From Deltaproteobacteria bacterium (GTDB lineage Bacteria; Myxococcota_A; Polyangia; HGW-17): a stretch of DNA of 9,274 bases. The notes under the pieces are model-generated. The model had not been told where the DNA came from, did no database searches, and worked only from the letters and a program-made list of their open reading frames with translations. The DNA lies in contig QKIM01000268.1 of assembly GCA_003249585.1 (NCBI GenBank), forward strand, positions 1 through 9,274, read 5' to 3'. Position numbers and translations under genes: made by a program. Shown here piece after piece: positions 4,922 through 9,274 of this stretch; position 1 is the first letter of the stretch, and every line of letters starts with the position of its first letter.

Positions 4922-5980
4922 ATGATAAAGAAACTTGTATCCACGGTAATCACCCTCTCCTTTCTGAGCGTCGCCTTCTCGGCCTCCGCGCTCGACATCA
5001 AGAAGGCCAAAGGGTATTACGATCAGGCCGAGAAGGCTTACGACAAGAGCGAATTCTCCAGGGCGCTCAAGCTCTATGAGAAGGCCTTCGATCTCAGCCA
5101 GAAGTACGAGATGTACTTCAACATCGCCCAGTGCCATCGCTACCTGAAGAACTTCGACAAGGCCATCTTCTTCTACAAGCGGTTCCTCGCCAAGTTCCCG
5201 ACTTCCGTCTACAAGGACGAAGTGGTCAAGCAGATCGCCGCCATGGAGAAGGCCCTCGATGAGCTCAAGGCCAAGGAGGTGAGCATGGGGCGCATCTCCG
5301 TGATCACCACCCCGGAAGGTGCCGAGATCCTCGTGGACAACTTCTCGGGTAAACCCGAGGGCGTGAGCCCCGTGGTCCTCTATGTGACCCCCGGCACGCA
5401 CCTTCTGGTCATCAAGAAAGAGGGCTACAAGACCCAGACCACCAAGGTCGCCGTGGACAAGGGCCAGATGAAGTTCATCGAGCTCTCCCTGGTCTCCACC
5501 AACCCGGAGAAGGCGCCCGGCAAGGATCCCGCGGTCACACCCGGCAAGGATCCCGGCAAGGACCCCGGCAAACTGATCACCGGCAAGGATCCCGCTCCGG
5601 TCGCTGCTACCCCCTTCTACACCAGGTGGTGGTTCTACACCGGCGTGGGTGTCACCGTGGTTGGTCTTGGAATGATGGGCTATTTCGGCAAGGTCGCCCT
5701 GGACAAGCAGAGCGAGTTAGACGACAAGAAGGGCTCTGCTGATCAGCCCACACTGAACAAGATCAAGAGCGATGGTGAAGACGCCGCGCTGTTCTCCGAT
5801 ATCGGTCTTGGTGTCGCCGTTATCGCCGCCGCCGCTACGGTCGCGGCCATCCTCTTCACTGGGGGAAGCTCCTCTTCAACCGCCAGTACCCCCGCTGCCG
5901 ACGGCAACGCCAAGTCCTTCAGCATCCTCCCCTCCTGCGGCGGCTCCTTCTGCGGCCTCTCGGCCACCTTCCGCTTCTGA
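4922..5980 (+). CDS. Exported TPR-PEGA domain protein
   Basis: This 352-residue protein has a signal peptide (1-23, ending SASA). Residues about 25-112 are helical TPR-like repeats (YYDQAEKAYDKSEFSRALKLY is followed by similar helices, with conserved Ala, Tyr and Phe positions). A PEGA domain follows at about 123-190 (ISVITTPEGAEILVD, then PVVLYVTPGTHLLVIKKEGY). Next are a Gly-Lys-Asp-Pro repeat linker (199-224) and two hydrophobic segments (about 237-254 and 289-312) around a charged stretch. It ends in GLSATFRF. Proteins of this layout are common beside Ser/Thr kinases in Myxococcota. PEGA domains are thought to bind cell-envelope components, and the TPRs to bind protein partners. The likely role is an envelope scaffold or sensor partner of the upstream kinase, which itself carries a PEGA-like region. 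Whether the hydrophobic segments span the inner membrane is unclear. Start chosen by the AGGAG site. Confidence 0.85.
   Translation: MIKKLVSTVITLSFLSVAFSASALDIKKAKGYYDQAEKAYDKSEFSRALKLYEKAFDLSQKYEMYFNIAQCHRYLKNFDKAIFFYKRFLAKFPTSVYKDEVVKQIAAMEKALDELKAKEVSMGRISVITTPEGAEILVDNFSGKPEGVSPVVLYVTPGTHLLVIKKEGYKTQTTKVAVDKGQMKFIELSLVSTNPEKAPGKDPAVTPGKDPGKDPGKLITGKDPAPVAATPFYTRWWFYTGVGVTVVGLGMMGYFGKVALDKQSELDDKKGSADQPTLNKIKSDGEDAALFSDIGLGVAVIAAAATVAAILFTGGSSSSTASTPAADGNAKSFSILPSCGGSFCGLSATFRF
5519..5593 (+). repeat. GGCAAGGATCCC repeats encoding GKDP linker
   Basis: Four copies of a 12-base unit lie at 5519-5530, 5543-5554, 5555-5566 (one base changed) and 5582-5593. They encode GKDP motifs between the PEGA domain and the first hydrophobic segment, a flexible charged spacer. 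Confidence 0.85.
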
Positions 5981-6001
5981 TTCCCCCCTGTCCAGAGAAG
6001 T

Positions 6002-6030
6002 TCCATCCCCTGATCCCTGATCCATCCCCT
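6002..6030. repeat. Short direct repeats after the TPR-PEGA gene
   Basis: TCCATCCCCT occurs at 6002-6011 and 6021-6030, separated by a GATCCCTGA spacer. It lies in the gap between two convergent genes. Its role is unknown and it may be local slippage. Confidence 0.6.
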
Positions 6031-6068
6031 ATTTTGGGTTTTCGCGCTTTCTTAAAAGGGCAGGCACC

Positions 6069-6103
6069 GTTATTTTCAGAAACCGCGTTATCTTGAAATA
6101 ACG
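6069..6103. repeat. Inverted repeats between convergent TPR-PEGA and rsmG genes
   Basis: CGTTAT (6086-6091) pairs with ATAACG (6098-6103) across a 6-base loop. TGAAATAAC (6094-6102) can alternatively pair with GTTATTTTCA (6069-6078) with one bulge. The two folds exclude each other. The position suits 3'-end formation for either transcript, but no T-run follows on either strand, so it is not a clear intrinsic terminator. Confidence 0.4.
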
Positions 6104-6124
6104 ATGTCCCCTTTCGTCGATTTG

Positions 6125-6718
6125 TCAGGAGGGCTGCAGGGCGGGGATTTTGCGGAGCAGGTGGCGGGCACCGTGGGTCTCGTGGTGCCAGGAGGTGACG
6201 ATCTCCCAGCCTGGCCCCCGGGCCTCGGCCTGGGGATCGGAGGCGAGAAACCACAGCACGTCGGCGTGGTGAGCCATGAGGGTCTCCCAGGCGTCGAGGT
6301 CCGTGAAGGCCTTGCACACCGCGTGGCCGAAGTGGTCGGCGGTGTCAGGCTCCATGCGCTCCCCCCGGATGCCTGCGTTCGGCGCCAGCCGGCCGGCGAT
6401 GTGGGTGAGGAAGGCGACCTTCTTGAGCACGGGCTCGAAGAGGGTCACCCTGCAGTCGGGGCGCGCGATCTGGGTGACCAGACCTGGGAAGCCGCCTCCA
6501 GAGCCCACGTCGACCACCTGGGCCCCCTCGGGGAGGGCCCGGGCGAAGTGGAGGCTGTCCTCGAAGTGGGGGGAGAGATCTCCCTCCTTGCGGGAGACCA
6601 GGTTGATGCGCTGGTTCCACTTGTGGAGCTCGGCCATGTACAGACCGATGGCCTCTGTCAGGCGGTCACTGTCGGGAAATGTCTGGATGAGAGAGAGGAG
6701 GGAGGGAGAGAGAGCCAA
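6125..6718 (-). CDS. rsmG: 16S rRNA (guanine-527-N7) methyltransferase RsmG
   Basis: The 197-residue protein matches RsmG (GidB) along its length: LHKWNQRINLVS (31-42), the HFEDSL motif (51-56), the SAM-binding loop VDVGSGGGFPG (69-79), Glu95 at the end of the next strand, and AVCKAFTDL (133-141) where E. coli has VISRAF. It transfers a methyl group from SAM to N7 of G527 in 16S rRNA. Loss of RsmG causes low-level streptomycin resistance in other bacteria. The usual LKG segment after this is replaced by FLASDP, a modest divergence. The start is TTG at 6718, needed to cover the family's N-terminal helix; the next ATG (residue 28) would cut into it. There is no Shine-Dalgarno sequence, and the start lies 8 bases after the rpsA stop, so translation is probably coupled. 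This gene more often sits beside mnmG and parAB than after rpsA. Confidence 0.92.
   Translation of the reverse strand: MALSPSLLSLIQTFPDSDRLTEAIGLYMAELHKWNQRINLVSRKEGDLSPHFEDSLHFARALPEGAQVVDVGSGGGFPGLVTQIARPDCRVTLFEPVLKKVAFLTHIAGRLAPNAGIRGERMEPDTADHFGHAVCKAFTDLDAWETLMAHHADVLWFLASDPQAEARGPGWEIVTSWHHETHGARHLLRKIPALQPS
6689..6714. repeat. Homopurine/homopyrimidine tract at the start of rsmG
   Basis: Twenty-six consecutive purines, a GA-rich near-mirror tract, lie on the plus strand. On the coding strand it is a pyrimidine run directly after the TTG start, encoding Ser and Leu residues. Such tracts can form triplex DNA, and pyrimidine-rich RNA near a start can bind ribosomal protein S1. Confidence 0.7.
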
Positions 6719-6726
6719 GAGGAGGT

Positions 6727-8448
6727 CTACTCTTCGTCGTCTTTCTTGATGGCGCCCTGGAGCATGGAGCCGAAGACGTCACCGAGGGTGGACTTGGGAC
6801 CCGCGCCACTGAGGCCCTGGGCCGTGGAGAGCTGCTCCACGCGCTTGGCGGCCTTGATGGAGAGGGAGATGCGACGCTCAGCGGCGTCGAGACCGATCAC
6901 GGCGACCTGGACCTTGTCGCCCTGGTTGAGGACCTCTTTGGGATCCTCGACGTGGTCTTCGCTGATCTCGGAGATGTGAACGAGGCCGTCCACGCCCTCT
7001 TCGAGCTCGATGAAGGCGCCGAATTCGAGGACTTTCAGGACGGTACCGTCAACCAGGCTGCCCACGGAGTACTTGGAGGGGATGAAGCTCCAGGGATCGG
7101 GAATGAGCTGCTTGATGCCCAGGGAGATCTTGGGTTTCTCCTGCTCGATGTCGATATTGAGGACAACCACCTCGACCTCGTCGCCCTTGTTGTAGAGCTC
7201 GGAGGGGTGCTTCACGCGCTGGGTCCAGGAGAGGTCCGAGATGTGGACGAGGCCATCGATGCCCTCCTCGATCTCGATGAAGACGCCGAAGTCGGCGATA
7301 TTGCGGACCTTGCCCTGCACGCGGGCGCCGATGGGATATTTCTCTTTGAGCACGTCGTAGGGGTTGGGCTCGAGCTGCTTGATACCCAGAGAGATACGGG
7401 TATTGGTGGCGTCGATGTCCAGGACGACTGCCTCGACGATGTCGCTCTTCTCCAGCACCTGGGAGGGGTGCTTCACGTGTTTGGTCCAGCTCATCTCGGA
7501 GATGTGGATGAGGCCCTCGATGCCCTCTTCGAGCTCGATGAAGGCGCCGTAGTCCTTGAGGCTGACGACCTTGCCGCGCACGACGGTGCCGGGCTTGTAG
7601 CGCTCCTGGGCAGTGATCCACGGATCGTCGGTGATCTGTTTGAGACCGAGGGACACCTTCTCATGCTCGGGATCGTACTTGAGCACCTTGACGTCGATGA
7701 GGTCATTGACGCGGAGCAGTTCTTTGGGGTTGGTGACGCGGCCCCAGGACATGTCGGTGATGTGGAGGAGGCCGTCGACGCCACCCAGATCGATGAAGGC
7801 ACCGTAATCGGTGACGTTCTTGACCGTGCCCTTGACCACTTCGCCTTCGCGCAGGCGGGCCAGGGTGTCGGCCTTCTTCTCGTTGCGCTCCTTCTCGAGG
7901 ATAGCGCGACGGGAGAGGACGATGTTTCCGCGTTTCTTGTTGAACTTGATGATCTTGAACTTGTAGGTGGCGCCCACGAACTGGTCCAGGTTCTGCACGG
8001 GGCGCAGATCCACCTGGCTGCCGGGGAGGAAGGCTTTGACGCCGCCCTTGATGAGGACGCTGAGGCCGCCTTTGACCTTCTGCTTGACCGTTCCTTCGAT
8101 CTCGCTCTCCTTGTCGATGGCGGAGGAGATGTCTTCCCACACCTTCTGGCGGTCGGCTTTCTCCTTGGAAAGCTTGACCATGTCGTCACGGTTCTGGAGT
8201 TCTTCGATGAAGACCTCGATCTCGTCACCGACCTTGGCGGTGACGTTATTGGCGATATCGTAGAATTCGGAGATGGAGATCTCGCCCTCGGATTTGTAGC
8301 CGATGTCGATGATTACCTTTCCTTCTTTCTTGCGAATTTCAATAACTTTCCCTTTGACGATGGTGTGTGCGCGGAGCTGTTTGGTGGAACCCTCCAGCAT
8401 TTCAGCAAAAGACATAGTGTTTTCGGTCATTTCTTCAAGATTCTCCAT
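6727..8448 (-). CDS. rpsA: 30S ribosomal protein S1
   Basis: The 573-residue protein has six S1 (OB-fold) RNA-binding repeats at about 28-95, 114-182, 201-270, 286-356, 373-446 and 460-533. Repeats 3-6 carry the classic core DYGAFIDL / DYGAFIEL / DFGVFIEI / EFGAFIEL, followed by G-[LV]-[LIV]-HIS or HIT. Repeats 1 and 2 are divergent, as expected, since they dock S1 on the ribosome. The length fits the six-domain proteobacterial form (E. coli about 557). S1 binds mRNA leaders on the 30S subunit and helps start translation of poorly structured or SD-poor messages. The chosen ATG (8446-8448) has no clear Shine-Dalgarno sequence; alternative in-frame ATGs at residues 7 and 12 are no better. E. 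coli rpsA also lacks a canonical site and is controlled by its own product. It is flanked upstream by ahcY and downstream by rsmG, on the same strand. Confidence 0.97.
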   Translation of the reverse strand: MENLEEMTENTMSFAEMLEGSTKQLRAHTIVKGKVIEIRKKEGKVIIDIGYKSEGEISISEFYDIANNVTAKVGDEIEVFIEELQNRDDMVKLSKEKADRQKVWEDISSAIDKESEIEGTVKQKVKGGLSVLIKGGVKAFLPGSQVDLRPVQNLDQFVGATYKFKIIKFNKKRGNIVLSRRAILEKERNEKKADTLARLREGEVVKGTVKNVTDYGAFIDLGGVDGLLHITDMSWGRVTNPKELLRVNDLIDVKVLKYDPEHEKVSLGLKQITDDPWITAQERYKPGTVVRGKVVSLKDYGAFIELEEGIEGLIHISEMSWTKHVKHPSQVLEKSDIVEAVVLDIDATNTRISLGIKQLEPNPYDVLKEKYPIGARVQGKVRNIADFGVFIEIEEGIDGLVHISDLSWTQRVKHPSELYNKGDEVEVVVLNIDIEQEKPKISLGIKQLIPDPWSFIPSKYSVGSLVDGTVLKVLEFGAFIELEEGVDGLVHISEISEDHVEDPKEVLNQGDKVQVAVIGLDAAERRISLSIKAAKRVEQLSTAQGLSGAGPKSTLGDVFGSMLQGAIKKDDEE

Positions 8449-8456
8449 TTCATGTA

Positions 8457-8480
8457 TTCTTTTGCGCCGGGGCGCAGAAA
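8457..8480 (-). promoter_or_regulatory. GC hairpin in the rpsA mRNA leader
   Basis: The perfect inverted repeat TGCGCC / GGCGCA (8463-8476) can be extended by T-A pairs around one bulged base. It lies between the predicted promoter and the rpsA ATG and would occupy most of a short leader. No T-run follows on the minus strand, so it is not a terminator. A role in S1 autoregulation or RNA stability is inference. Confidence 0.5.
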
Positions 8481-8488
8481 GTAGAGGG

Positions 8489-8517
8489 GATCTACACCCT
8501 TACGGAAATATTGTCAA
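8489..8517 (-). promoter_or_regulatory. Sigma70-type promoter for rpsA
   Basis: On the minus strand, TTGACA (8517-8512) is followed after exactly 17 bases by TAGATC (8494-8489). The -35 is perfect; the -10 matches at T1, A2 and A4. Transcription would start near 8482, about 34 bases before the ATG. It gives rpsA its own promoter separate from ahcY. Confidence 0.6.
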
Positions 8518-8553
8518 TGAGAGAAAAGGAAAAATCAGGAAAAGGAGAGAAAC

Positions 8554-9274
<721 letters not shown>

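Noticed and set aside
3983..5401. Long minus-strand open frame opposite the kinase and TPR-PEGA genes
   Set aside because: The plus strand has clear kinase and PEGA homology. High-GC codon use leaves the antisense frame open by chance.
6026..6052. Intrinsic terminator after the TPR-PEGA gene (CCC-loop-GGG then T-rich)
   Set aside because: The stem is only three pairs and the T-run is broken, too weak to call.
6952..8484. A 510-codon open frame on the plus strand opposite rpsA
   Set aside because: It is the antisense of the six S1 repeats. Its product is a low-complexity Asp/Val/Leu-rich shadow, and the minus-strand rpsA is unmistakable.

Overview
The window is GC-rich bacterial chromosome. 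It most resembles Myxococcota or a related former deltaproteobacterial lineage. The main clue is the pairing of a membrane-anchored Ser/Thr protein kinase with a secreted TPR/PEGA protein. Lipoprotein and outer-membrane signals also show a diderm cell. This placement rests on gene style, not on a phylogeny. I see no tRNA, rRNA, CRISPR array or insertion sequence.

Left block (1-2954), apparently redox and envelope genes. The window opens inside a multi-cluster 4Fe-4S protein that resembles the C-terminus of NuoF/HymB-type flavoprotein subunits. Eighteen bases later comes an outer-membrane beta-barrel protein, then a small exported protein with a Cys/His pattern faintly like superoxide reductases. 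A convergent gene on the minus strand encodes a lipoprotein with an FMN-binding (RnfG/NqrC-like) domain. Together they suggest a system that moves electrons from a cytoplasmic Fe-S protein to envelope flavin and metal proteins. That link is inferred from neighbourhood and domains.

Middle block (2955-5980), envelope signalling. A 384-base divergent intergenic region holds candidate promoters and a 25-codon ORF that ends in a CTT-TGA-C context. Next come a Hanks-type kinase with one transmembrane helix and a Met/Pro/Ala repeat linker, and an immediately following exported TPR-PEGA protein whose ribosome binding site overlaps the kinase stop codon.

Right block (6125-9274, minus strand), housekeeping genes transcribed in the order ahcY (S-adenosylhomocysteine hydrolase, N-terminus outside the window), rpsA (six-domain ribosomal protein S1) and rsmG (16S rRNA G527 methyltransferase). 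A good sigma70-like promoter and a GC hairpin lie in the ahcY-rpsA gap. rsmG starts at a TTG codon 8 bases after rpsA and has no Shine-Dalgarno sequence. The 144 bases at 5981-6124 separate this block from the convergent TPR-PEGA gene and hold short repeats but no convincing terminator.
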